Source of the DNA: Thermoplasmata archaeon
Lineage (GTDB): Archaea; Thermoplasmatota; Thermoplasmata; Lutacidiplasmatales; UBA184
Direction: 5' to 3'
NCBI GenBank assembly: GCA_030040035.1
Contig: JASHUJ010000009.1
Location: 1 to 8,729 of the forward strand
DNA length: 8,729 nt
The translations under genes were made by a program, and so were the position numbers. Within the stretch, counting starts at the first letter, position 1; every line of letters begins with the position of its first letter. Under the pieces are notes generated by a model. The model worked only from the letters and a program-made list of their open reading frames with translations. It did no database searches and was not told where the DNA came from. Positions 1-6,369 of this stretch are shown one piece after another.

Positions 1-57
1 GAGGAGTTCGTCTCGGCCCGATCCGCGAAGCTCGCCGTCCCCGCGACCGGCAGCTGA
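1..57 (+). CDS. C-terminal end of an unidentified protein (partial)
   Basis: Frame 1 is open from the window edge to a TGA at 55-57 and gives an 18-residue tail ending in AKLAVPATGS. Seventeen of the 18 sense codons end in G or C, like the clear genes here. The other two plus frames have poorer third positions and give Arg/Pro/Ser-rich peptides. The gene would converge with the ADH-like gene, leaving a 51-bp gap between stops. No motif survives, so no function can be given. The short length makes even the coding call tentative. Confidence 0.4.
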   Translation, partial: EEFVSARSAKLAVPATGS

Positions 58-108
58 TCGGCGCCGTCCCCGTCCGCGCCGGGCTCGTCGGGCCCGGGGC
101 TCGTTCGA

Positions 109-1251
109 CTAGGCCGGTCCGAGTACCACGTCGACGAGCCCGCCGACATCGGTCGGGGAGGGCACGCGGGGGTTGGCCAGCGCCGCCGGCGAGCGGAGGG
201 TCCGCTCCACGACCCCGGTCCGCGCGGCGATCACGGCCTCCGGTGGAACGCCCGCCGCGCGCAGCGAGGTCGGGAAGCTGAAGCGCTCGTACAGTCGCCG
301 CAACTGGACGGTCAGCGAGGCGCGGCCCCCCGTCTCGGGTGGGGGAGCCGCGAGAGCGAGCCGCTCGCTCCGCTCGCGCGCCGAGGGATAGTCGTAGTCG
401 AGGACGGTCGGCGTCACGATGCCGAGCAGCCGGGCGTACCCGAGACCGGTCGTCGGCTCGAGCGCCCGCGCGAGGGCGTGCGCGAGCCCGCGCTGGCTGT
501 TCGAGGCGGCCAGCCCGGCGGCGGTCGCGGCGTAGTGCAGCGCGGCCCCGGCGTCCGGGTCGTCGCTCCAACGCAGGGCGTGGGGCAGCCGCTCGATCAC
601 GGTCCCGACCGCCGCGAGCGCGAGTGCGTCGGAGAACGGGTTCGCCCAGGCCGACAGATAGGCCTCGGCGGCCTGCGCGAGGGTCTCGAGCGCGCCCTCG
701 AGCCGGTGCTCGCTCGAGAGGCCCGTGGCCAGGGACGGGTCGAGTAGCGACCAGTCCGGCACGAGGCCCCGGTGGGCCACCTCGAGAGGCCCGCCCTCCT
801 CGGTCCACAGGTCGGCGGACCAGCTCGCCTCGCTACCGCTCCCGCTGGTCGTCGGGAGGGCCGCGAGGTGGACCGTGGCCGGTTCGGGCAGCTCGAGCAG
901 GGGCACCGCCGATCGGAGGTCGAGCTCGGGTCGGACGGCGAGGAGACGGGCCGCTTTGGCCCCGTCGAGGGTGCGGCCCCCGCCGATCCCGACGATCCAG
1001 TCGACCCCGAGCTCCCGCGCGCGCTGCCCGAGGGCGCGCACCGTATCGACCCGGTCCGGGTTCGGGAGGTCGGGCACGACCTCGACGACCGTGTCCGACT
1101 TCGCGAGTTCCTCGGTCGCCCGGCGGTGGCCGGAGTTTCGGGCGACGGCGGGATCAACGAGCAGGAGCGCTCGGTGCGCTCCGAGACCGCTCAGTTGTTC
1201 GATCGCCCCGGGCCCCCAGGCGATCCGCGGCGATGTGACGAAACCGCTCAT
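109..1251 (-). CDS. Iron-containing alcohol dehydrogenase-fold protein with degenerate metal site
   Basis: Cytosolic protein of the iron-ADH/dehydroquinate-synthase-like superfamily, whose members usually perform NAD(P)-dependent alcohol/aldehyde conversions. Numbering is from the upstream GTG at 1275 (388 aa). A family-like N-terminus (PRIAWGPGAIEQL) is followed by the nucleotide-binding GGGRTLDGAK (98-107, with Arg where Ser is usual) and PTTSGSGSE (141-149). The helical metal half follows, with ETLAQAAEAY (197-206) and GLAHALARAL (263-272). The family's Asp-His-His-His ligands map to Glu197, Gln201, His266 and Tyr280, so only one of four is kept. Metal-dependent ADH activity is therefore doubtful; a metal-independent or altered role is inference. 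I chose the ATG at 1251 because MSGFVTSPRIAWG matches the usual family start. The GTG at 1275, one base after the Fur-like stop, is an alternative that adds 8 residues. It is probably co-transcribed with the Fur-like gene. Confidence 0.85.
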   Translation of the reverse strand: MSGFVTSPRIAWGPGAIEQLSGLGAHRALLLVDPAVARNSGHRRATEELAKSDTVVEVVPDLPNPDRVDTVRALGQRARELGVDWIVGIGGGRTLDGAKAARLLAVRPELDLRSAVPLLELPEPATVHLAALPTTSGSGSEASWSADLWTEEGGPLEVAHRGLVPDWSLLDPSLATGLSSEHRLEGALETLAQAAEAYLSAWANPFSDALALAAVGTVIERLPHALRWSDDPDAGAALHYAATAAGLAASNSQRGLAHALARALEPTTGLGYARLLGIVTPTVLDYDYPSARERSERLALAAPPPETGGRASLTVQLRRLYERFSFPTSLRAAGVPPEAVIAARTGVVERTLRSPAALANPRVPSPTDVGGLVDVVLGPA

Positions 1252-1276
1252 CGCCGGGCCGGGGACTGCGCCCACC

Positions 1277-1576
1277 TCACCCCGAGGTGGAGCCTTCCCG
1301 ACATCGCTGGCACGCCCCGGTCAGGCTGAACGCGATCCCGTCGACGCTCCAGCCGTCCGGATGGCGCATCGCGAGCTCGGTGAGGAGATGGCGGTCGAGC
1401 TCGGTGAGCTCCATCCGCTGGATCCGCCCGCAGACCCGGCAGACGACGTGGGCGTGGGGATCTTCGACCAGGTCCACCCGGGCCGTCCGGAGCAGCACGG
1501 GGGTCGCCGGCCGGACCGCCTCCTTGCGCGGCGTCGGACCGGCGGACGAACGCCGGCGGTGGACCACGCGCGCCAT
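1277..1576 (-). CDS. Stand-alone Fur-family metal-binding/dimerisation domain, no winged helix
   Basis: A 99-aa protein whose residues about 35-95 match the C-terminal half of Fur/PerR/Zur regulators. It has the DPHAHVVCRVCG segment with His41, His43 and the Cys46/Cys49 pair, then a second pair GACQRC (Cys89, Cys92) after a GWSVDGIAFSLTG strand. In full-length Fur proteins (about 130-150 aa) roughly 85 residues of winged helix precede the first Cys pair. Here there are only 45, mostly basic and Pro/Ala-rich, without a recognisable helix-turn-helix. An in-frame TAA lies just upstream (around 1601-1603) and the PKD gene ends at 1630, so no room exists for the missing domain. The four cysteines should hold structural zinc; the His pair may bind a regulatory metal. 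Lacking a DNA-binding domain, it may dimerise with a complete Fur elsewhere, or buffer metal (inference). Third positions are strongly GC, so this is a real gene. The ADH-like gene follows directly. Confidence 0.8.
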   Translation of the reverse strand: MARVVHRRRSSAGPTPRKEAVRPATPVLLRTARVDLVEDPHAHVVCRVCGRIQRMELTELDRHLLTELAMRHPDGWSVDGIAFSLTGACQRCREGSTSG

Positions 1577-1597
1577 GCGGCCCGGGGACCGCCGGGA

Positions 1598-1604
1598 GGA
1601 TTAA
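1598..1604 (-). promoter_or_regulatory. Possible TATA box for a leaderless Fur-like mRNA
   Basis: On the minus strand the stretch CTTAATC is the only AT-rich spot in the 53-bp gap after the PKD gene. It is centred about 25 nt before the ATG at 1576, the spacing expected when an archaeal transcript starts at or next to its start codon. No Shine-Dalgarno is seen before this ATG. The match to a TATA consensus is weak. Confidence 0.3.
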
Positions 1605-1629
1605 GCGTACGTCGCCGGGCCCGGTCGCG

Positions 1630-3711
1630 CTACGCGCCGTGCGGCTTTTTGGGGAGGGCCGATCCGCAGACGGTGCAGGTCCGGCGGATCGTCGGGTTCT
1701 CCGCGTCGCACTTCGGGCAGACCTTCAGTCCCCGGAGCGCGCTCTGGGGGCCCACCGGCAGCGCCCACAGCGAGAGCACGTCCTCGCCGTCCGGTCGGCG
1801 ACGTGCGAAACGGACCCAGGCGACGGCGGTGCCGGCGGCGGCTCCGACCGCTACCAGCACCCAGAGCGGGAGCCACGCGAGCGGGGGCGGGGCGGCGACG
1901 ACCGTCACGGCCGGCCCGACGGTGGTGTTCACGGCGCCCAACCGATCCCGCACGGTGAGCGTCGGCACGTAGGTCCCGGCTTGGGCGTACCGATGCGTCG
2001 TCGTCGCACCGTACCCGATCGCGCCGTCGCCGTAGGCCCAGGTGTAGTTGTACGGACCGACGGCTCCGCCGGCCGCGCTCGCCACGAACCGGAGCGACGC
2101 CCCGGCGACCCCCCGGGTGGGCGCGGTCAGCTCGGATAGGACGAGGGGAGAGATGTCGACCGACGTCGACCCCCACGCGGGAATGCCGTTCGAGTCGGTC
2201 ACGCGGACCGTCACGACGTAGGTCCCGGGCGTCGGGTAAGCGTGGCGGGGCGCGACACCCGTGCCCGAGCCTGCCCCCGATCCGAACTGCCAGCTGAAGT
2301 TCGAGTAGACGCCGGACCCGTTGAGGGCGACGGCCGTGAAACCGAGCGTGCAGTTCGGTGCGGCGGAGGTCGAGGTCGCCGAGACGGTGACAGTAAGCGC
2401 CGGGTCGACGCTGACATTGACCGAACTCCCTGTCGAGTACCCCGCGCCGTCGAAGACCGCGCACACCGGGGCGAACGCCCCCGCGGTCGAGTAGGCGTGG
2501 GAACCGGTTCGGCCGCTGCCCCCGGTGCCGTCGCCGAAGGACCAGCTGAACGAGATCGGGGTCGTCCCGCCCGTCGACGCGCACGAGAAGTCGATGAGCT
2601 CTCCGACGTCGGCGCTCGTACGGTTGAGCGAGGCGATCGCGACGAGCGCCGGGCTGACCGAGAGATCGATCGAGCCCGAGGCGGTCGCCGAGGTACCGTC
2701 GGTCACCTCGCAGGCGACCGTATAGGTCCCGCTCGCGGAGAACGAAGTACCGAACGTCGAGTTTCCGACAGCGAACGGAGCGCCGTCGATCGACCAGGCG
2801 AAGGAGAAGTTCGGTTCGCCGCCCGACGGGGCGCAGAGGAGGACGTCGGATTCGTTCACGTCGAGGATCGTGCGGGCGGACGAGACCGAGACCCCGAGCG
2901 GCAGCGGCGCCCCGTCCGTGGCCGGGTTCGACGTGGTGGTCAGCGACGTGGCGTTGCTGCCCCCGCACGATAGGCAATCGGTCGTGTTGAGGTAGAACGA
3001 GTAGTTCCCGGCGGGGAGATCGAACAGCGTGTAGGACCGCGCGGACTCGGTGAGGACCGTCCCGACGAGCTGATAGGCGCCCCCGCTGGCCGCGCTCTGC
3101 TCGAAGAGCTCGAACGACTGGAACGACAGCAGCCCGCCGTACGACGCGTGGTCGGTCCAGGCGAGCTGGATCGGCGGGGGGTTGCCCGCCTCCACCTGCG
3201 CCGAGAGCGTCGCGATCACCGGCTGGGTCGCCTCGACCACGTTCGACGTCGACGTGCCGAAGATCGACTGGACCTCGCGTACCTCCCACCAGTACGTCGC
3301 GTTCGGGATCAGCGGCTCGAAGCCGAACGTCGTGGTCGACGCGTCGGTGATCACGCCCGCCGCCACGAACGGACCGCTCGCGCTGCGGCTCGAGTAGGCG
3401 ACGGTGAAGCTCGAAAAGAGGGCCGTGGAGCTTGTGGACCACTCCAGGCTGATCGCGGTCGGCGTCGCGCCGTCGACCTGCAGCACCAACGTCGTGACCA
3501 GCGGAGCGACCCGTTCGGGACGCGTCGCGGGAGGGGAAACGGCCGCGATCCGGGTCGCCTCAGCGCTCGGGGAGCCCGATCGTCCGGACTCCGAGGGCGG
3601 CCGGCCGAACCCCGGCGCGGCCCCGGCCGTTCCCAGGAGCAGGGCGAGAACGATGGCACTTCCGAGGAGAACCCGGAGTGCCCGACCAGCGGCGGGGCGT
3701 CTCCGTAGCAT
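1630..3711 (-). CDS. Membrane-anchored FN3/PKD surface protein with cytoplasmic zinc ribbon
   Basis: A 693-aa predicted surface glycoprotein. Residues 1-31 form a signal peptide (Arg-rich start, hydrophobic core LLGSAIVLALLLG). Two fibronectin type III-like domains span about 72-162 and 166-262. Four PKD-type beta-sandwiches span about 272-352, 355-436, 438-520 and 527-605, with the characteristic W-x-F/Y-G-D/S-G turn at 390-395, 474-479 and 558-563. One helix (about 611-634) crosses the membrane, followed by a basic stop-transfer (RFARRRP). The roughly 55-residue tail holds a Cys4 zinc ribbon: CPKC at 665-668 and CTVC at 679-682. Fourteen N-x-S/T sequons all lie on the outer side. Cys293/Cys334 and Cys377/Cys417 could be intradomain disulfides. 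Such modules usually bind sugars or proteins or build cell-surface structures; no enzyme domain is visible. A zinc ribbon on the inner side is unusual and could couple the surface to a cytoplasmic partner (inference). The start is set by the signal peptide and the upstream TATA box. Confidence 0.88.
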   Translation of the reverse strand: MLRRRPAAGRALRVLLGSAIVLALLLGTAGAAPGFGRPPSESGRSGSPSAEATRIAAVSPPATRPERVAPLVTTLVLQVDGATPTAISLEWSTSSTALFSSFTVAYSSRSASGPFVAAGVITDASTTTFGFEPLIPNATYWWEVREVQSIFGTSTSNVVEATQPVIATLSAQVEAGNPPPIQLAWTDHASYGGLLSFQSFELFEQSAASGGAYQLVGTVLTESARSYTLFDLPAGNYSFYLNTTDCLSCGGSNATSLTTTSNPATDGAPLPLGVSVSSARTILDVNESDVLLCAPSGGEPNFSFAWSIDGAPFAVGNSTFGTSFSASGTYTVACEVTDGTSATASGSIDLSVSPALVAIASLNRTSADVGELIDFSCASTGGTTPISFSWSFGDGTGGSGRTGSHAYSTAGAFAPVCAVFDGAGYSTGSSVNVSVDPALTVTVSATSTSAAPNCTLGFTAVALNGSGVYSNFSWQFGSGAGSGTGVAPRHAYPTPGTYVVTVRVTDSNGIPAWGSTSVDISPLVLSELTAPTRGVAGASLRFVASAAGGAVGPYNYTWAYGDGAIGYGATTTHRYAQAGTYVPTLTVRDRLGAVNTTVGPAVTVVAAPPPLAWLPLWVLVAVGAAAGTAVAWVRFARRRPDGEDVLSLWALPVGPQSALRGLKVCPKCDAENPTIRRTCTVCGSALPKKPHGA

Positions 3712-3746
3712 CGGCAGAATGCTACGTCGACGTGCGAGCGGATCGA

Positions 3747-3757
3747 CCTTATACTTT
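3747..3757 (-). promoter_or_regulatory. TATA-box promoter of the PKD surface-protein gene
   Basis: The minus strand reads AAAGTATAAGG, preceded by an A-rich stretch (GAAACCAC) that could serve as BRE. It is centred about 41 nt before the ATG at 3711, which would place transcription start some 15 nt before that codon. It stands out against the GC-rich background and is the best archaeal promoter candidate in the window. No Shine-Dalgarno is evident in the short leader. Confidence 0.55.
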
Positions 3758-3781
3758 GTGGTTTCCGCCGGAACCTGCGTC

Positions 3782-3818
3782 CTTAGTATGCGTATCTATA
3801 CATTTTAATGCGCATTAG
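3782..3818. promoter_or_regulatory. AT-rich island with a perfect 12-bp palindrome (possible operator)
   Basis: About 70% A+T over 36 bp in otherwise very GC-rich DNA. It contains the perfect palindrome TAATGCGCATTA at 3806-3817, which includes the TAA stop of the ABC permease (3815-3817), and the weaker dyad GTAT-N8-ATAC at 3787-3802. It lies 70-105 bp upstream of the PKD surface-protein start, just before that gene's TATA box. A regulator binding site or an extra promoter element is plausible. A terminator is less likely because the transcribed strand shows an A-run rather than a T-run here. Confidence 0.4.
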
Positions 3819-4648
3819 GGCGTTCGGAGCGCCCGGGCCGACAGCGCGAGGGCGAGCCCGATCAGCGCGATCGCCCACGCCGCGAGTCCGAGGAGGTAGA
3901 TCTCGGGCGGGTACGGATAGCCCGACGTGGCGAACAGGTTCTCCCGCAGGACGTTCACCGCGAGCGACGCCGGGTTGTACGCGGTGACGTTCTGGAGCCA
4001 GGGCGGCATCGTCGACTGGGGGAAGAGGACGTTCGACGTGAAGAGGATGGGCAGGTTGAGGAGGCTCGTGATGCCGAAGTACGCTTCGTTCCGGTCGAGG
4101 ACATAGCCGAAGGAGAGGAACAGCGCGGTGAACATGAGGGCGAGGAGGATCTCGGCCAGGACGATCTCCCCGATGCCGAGCGCGGTCACGGACGAGCGGA
4201 CCGTGAGCCCGACGAGGCCCGGGATCTCGGTGAAGAGGAGCGCGAGGCCGAGCGAGAGGAACGCCGGCCACGCGGCCATGAACGCGCGGAACGTGAGCGT
4301 GCCGGCGAAGAGCGCCGTCCGGGGGGCCGGGGTCGCGATCGTGCGCTGGTGGATGCCGAGCTGCTTGTCGAACAGCACGCCGGTGCCCGCGTAAAGGGAG
4401 GCGCTCAGCGTGACGAAGCCGGCCATGCCCACGGCGAAGTAGGAGAAGTAGTTCGGCGCGCCGAGGAGCGCCCGGCGGACGTAGAACTCGCCGGCGGCTC
4501 CGCTCGGGAAGAGCGCGTTCAGATCGAACGCCTGACCGAAGAGCGCGAGGTAGAGGATCGGCACGACGAAGAACGACGCGACCCAGATCGGCACCCGGAC
4601 CCAGCGCAGGTACTCGCGTCGGACCACGCTCAGGAACTCCCGCCGCAT
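3815..4648 (-). CDS. ABC-2 type transporter permease
   Basis: Membrane subunit of an ABC exporter, DrrB/NodJ-like, 277 aa from the ATG at 4648. Six hydrophobic segments are visible, at about 21-40, 70-92, 113-140, 158-184, 192-210 and 250-272 (numbered from the GTG one codon upstream). The ABC-2 signature lies before the last helix: SNVLFPQSTMPPWLQ followed by YNPASLAVNVLREN (206-238). The length is typical. The ATG overlaps the TGA of the ATPase gene by one base and has a strong GGAGGT five bases upstream, which decides the start over the adjacent GTG at 4651. It pairs with the ATPase encoded upstream to form one transporter. The substrate cannot be told from sequence; relatives export drugs, polysaccharides or lipids. 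Confidence 0.93.
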   Translation of the reverse strand: MRREFLSVVRREYLRWVRVPIWVASFFVVPILYLALFGQAFDLNALFPSGAAGEFYVRRALLGAPNYFSYFAVGMAGFVTLSASLYAGTGVLFDKQLGIHQRTIATPAPRTALFAGTLTFRAFMAAWPAFLSLGLALLFTEIPGLVGLTVRSSVTALGIGEIVLAEILLALMFTALFLSFGYVLDRNEAYFGITSLLNLPILFTSNVLFPQSTMPPWLQNVTAYNPASLAVNVLRENLFATSGYPYPPEIYLLGLAAWAIALIGLALALSARALRTP

Positions 4649-5646
4649 CACCGACCTCCGGGGGCGACGCGGACGGCCCCGTTCTCCCCGGACTCTCCCG
4701 CGTCCCGGTACTCCCGACCGGTGGCGTTCAGGAACACCTCGTCGAGGCTGGGCGGGTGGGTCGAGATCGCCGCGAGGTCGATCCCCGCCGCGTCGCAGGC
4801 CCGCACGATCGCCGGCACGATGGAGGCGCTCTGGGCCACGCGGACGCGATAGGAGCCGTCACGAGCGGCCGGCTCCACCGCGACGACCCCGGGCACCGAC
4901 TCCAGCACGCCCACGATCCCCGCCTCGGGTCGCGAGGCGAGGACCCGGACCCCGTCCCCGCCGAGCCGATCCTTGAGCTGCGCGGGCGTACCCGTCGTGA
5001 CGATCGTCCCTCGATCGATGATCGCGATCCGATCGGCGAGGTGATCCGCTTCGTCGAGGTAGTGGGTCGTCAGGAAGATCGTCATTTCCTGGCGGGCACG
5101 GAGGCCCCGGATCATCTGCCAGAACTGGGCCCGTCCCTGCGGATCCAGGCCGAGGGTCGGCTCGTCCAGGAACAGGGTCCGGGGAGCGTGGACGATGCCG
5201 ACCGCGATCTCGAGCCGCCGCCGCATCCCACCGGAGTAGTCTCGAACGCGTCGGTCGGCGACCCCGGCCAGGTCGAGATCCGCGAGGACCTCCCGGATCC
5301 GAGGTCGGGCTTCGCCCGGCGACAGGCCGTAGAGGCCCGCCGCGATCTCGAGGTTCTCCTGCCCCGTAAGTACCTCGTCCGCGGTCGAGCGCTGGAAGAC
5401 GAGCCCGATCACGCGACGGACCTGTTCCGGAGCTTCTACGACATCGAACCCATCGATCTCGGCGCGCCCCGCCGTCGGGCGGAGGACGGTCGTCAGCATC
5501 GAGATGGTCGTGGTCTTGCCCGCCCCGTTCGGGCCCAGGAAGGCGAAGATCTCGCCCGAGCGGACGGAGAGGCTCACGTCGCGCACCGCGGCCGTGCCGC
5601 CGGGGTAGGTCTTGCCGAGAGATTCCGTTCGTATCGCGTCCGACAT
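4648..5646 (-). CDS. ABC transporter ATP-binding protein, DrrA type
   Basis: Cytoplasmic ATPase subunit (332 aa) that powers export through the overlapping ABC-2 permease. All nucleotide-binding elements are intact: Walker A GPNGAGKT (38-45), Q-loop Gln85 in VFQ, signature YSGGM (137-141), Walker B LFLDEP (158-163), D-loop GLDP and H-loop His195 in TTHYLDEA. The C-terminal part (about 231-308) matches the extension seen in DrrA-like drug-resistance ATPases (DUF4162 type), including the final PSLDEVFLNATG. The frame stays open far upstream, but homology begins at MSDAIRTESLGKTYPGG. That ATG (5646) has GGAGGA seven bases before it, so the upstream extension is rejected. It is first gene of a two-gene operon and divergent from the GNAT gene. 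All catalytic residues are present, so activity is expected; the substrate is unknown. Confidence 0.95.
   Translation of the reverse strand: MSDAIRTESLGKTYPGGTAAVRDVSLSVRSGEIFAFLGPNGAGKTTTISMLTTVLRPTAGRAEIDGFDVVEAPEQVRRVIGLVFQRSTADEVLTGQENLEIAAGLYGLSPGEARPRIREVLADLDLAGVADRRVRDYSGGMRRRLEIAVGIVHAPRTLFLDEPTLGLDPQGRAQFWQMIRGLRARQEMTIFLTTHYLDEADHLADRIAIIDRGTIVTTGTPAQLKDRLGGDGVRVLASRPEAGIVGVLESVPGVVAVEPAARDGSYRVRVAQSASIVPAIVRACDAAGIDLAAISTHPPSLDEVFLNATGREYRDAGESGENGAVRVAPGGR
4654..4659 (-). promoter_or_regulatory. Shine-Dalgarno of the ABC permease
   Basis: GGAGGT on the minus strand, five bases before the permease ATG at 4648 and inside the last ATPase codons. With the TGATG stop/start overlap it indicates translational coupling, and it fixes the ATG rather than the GTG at 4651. 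Confidence 0.7.
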
Positions 5647-5653
5647 GCGACGA

Positions 5654-5659
5654 TCCTCC
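5654..5659 (-). promoter_or_regulatory. Shine-Dalgarno of the ABC ATPase
   Basis: GGAGGA on the minus strand, seven bases before the ATG at 5646. It decides the start within a frame that is open for over 700 bases further upstream. It also implies that this transcript has a 5' leader, unlike the apparently leaderless genes nearby. Confidence 0.65.
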
Positions 5660-5835
5660 GATCCCGTTCGACCGATACCACGGGGGCCGGGACCATGAGG
5701 CGGGCGCACGGAGGGCGAACACGACCGGCGCTCACCCGGGGTGACGGCGGGGCGCCGCGCGACGCGGAAGACGTTCGACGGCGAGCCGTGCGCGCGCGAC
5801 GGCAAGGTGAAGGCTCCCGCCGGTCTCTCGAGCCC

Positions 5836-6369
5836 ATGCCGTCTCGGAACGCGCGGAAGAGCGACCGGCGCCGGCCAGCCGGTGCGCCCCCGTCCCCACG
5901 CGCGCTCGTGCGCACCTACACCCCGCGGGACTACCCGGCCGTGCGGGATCTGTGGCGGGGCGCCGGGCTCACGATCGGACCGTCCGACCGGCCCCGCGAG
6001 CTCGAGCGTACGCGGCGTCGAGATCCGGATCTCTTCCTGGTGGCGGAGTGGGACGGCGAGCTCGTCGGGGCGGTGCTCGGCCGGTTCGACGGGCGGCGCG
6101 GTTGGATCAACCATCTCGCGGTGCGGGAGACCGCCCGGCATCTCGGGATCGGGGCCCGACTCATGGCGGAGGTCGAGCGGCGACTCGCGCGGAAGGGCTG
6201 CGCGAAGGTGAACCTCCACGTCTTCCCCGAGAACGACCGCGTCTGCGGATTCTACGAGCGGATCGGCTACGGCCGCCGTCAGTTCATCTTCATGGACAAG
6301 TGGCTCCGCGGGCCGCGGGCGGCGCGCCCACCGCCGCGACGGACACCGCGCGTCGGGGCCGGATCGTGA
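5836..6369 (+). CDS. GNAT-family N-acetyltransferase, YpeA-like
   Basis: A 177-aa acetyl-CoA-dependent acetyltransferase, presumably cytosolic. The fold starts near residue 25 (VRTYTPRDYPAVRDLW) and runs through LFLVAEWDGELVGAVLGRFDG (67-86), motif A INHLAVRETARHLGIGARL (91-109) with the acetyl-CoA pyrophosphate loop R-H-L-G-I-G (101-106), and motif B around NLHVFPENDRVCGFYERIGYG (126-146). The arrangement closely recalls E. coli YpeA as I remember it. YpeA-type proteins are of uncertain substrate, with small-molecule or protein amino groups both possible. The C-terminal tail is Arg/Pro-rich. The start is uncertain: ATG 5836 lacks a Shine-Dalgarno, and a GTG at 5908, right before the conserved domain, is an alternative. 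The stop overlaps the GTG start of the Nudix gene (GTGA), implying coupled translation. The 189 bp upstream separate it from the divergent ABC ATPase and hold no other gene I can support. Confidence 0.85.
   Translation: MPSRNARKSDRRRPAGAPPSPRALVRTYTPRDYPAVRDLWRGAGLTIGPSDRPRELERTRRRDPDLFLVAEWDGELVGAVLGRFDGRRGWINHLAVRETARHLGIGARLMAEVERRLARKGCAKVNLHVFPENDRVCGFYERIGYGRRQFIFMDKWLRGPRAARPPPRRTPRVGAGS

Noticed and set aside
109..1275. Assignment as maleylacetate reductase or glycerol-1-phosphate dehydrogenase
   Set aside because: The metal-site replacement made a metal-independent reductase attractive, but the expected maleylacetate reductase motifs around the second His region are not there, and the archaeal G1P dehydrogenase pattern is not seen.
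339..1972. Several long plus-strand open frames (up to 415 aa) over the ADH-like and Fur-like genes
   Set aside because: They give low-complexity Arg/Ala/Pro-rich peptides antisense to well-conserved genes, as expected at this GC content.
1601..3442. Long minus-strand open frame (613 aa) overlapping the PKD gene
   Set aside because: It is an Arg/Gly-rich shadow in another frame of the same strand. The 693-aa frame has signal peptide, PKD turns, membrane helix and zinc ribbon, so this one is not a gene.
3783..3817. Terminator for the ABC operon
   Set aside because: On the transcribed strand this stretch shows an A-run, not the T-run expected for archaeal termination, so a promoter or operator role fits better.
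4756..5835. Upstream in-frame extension of the acetyltransferase to a 537-aa protein
   Set aside because: The extension runs antisense through the ABC ATPase and has no domain similarity. The GNAT fold begins only near 5908.
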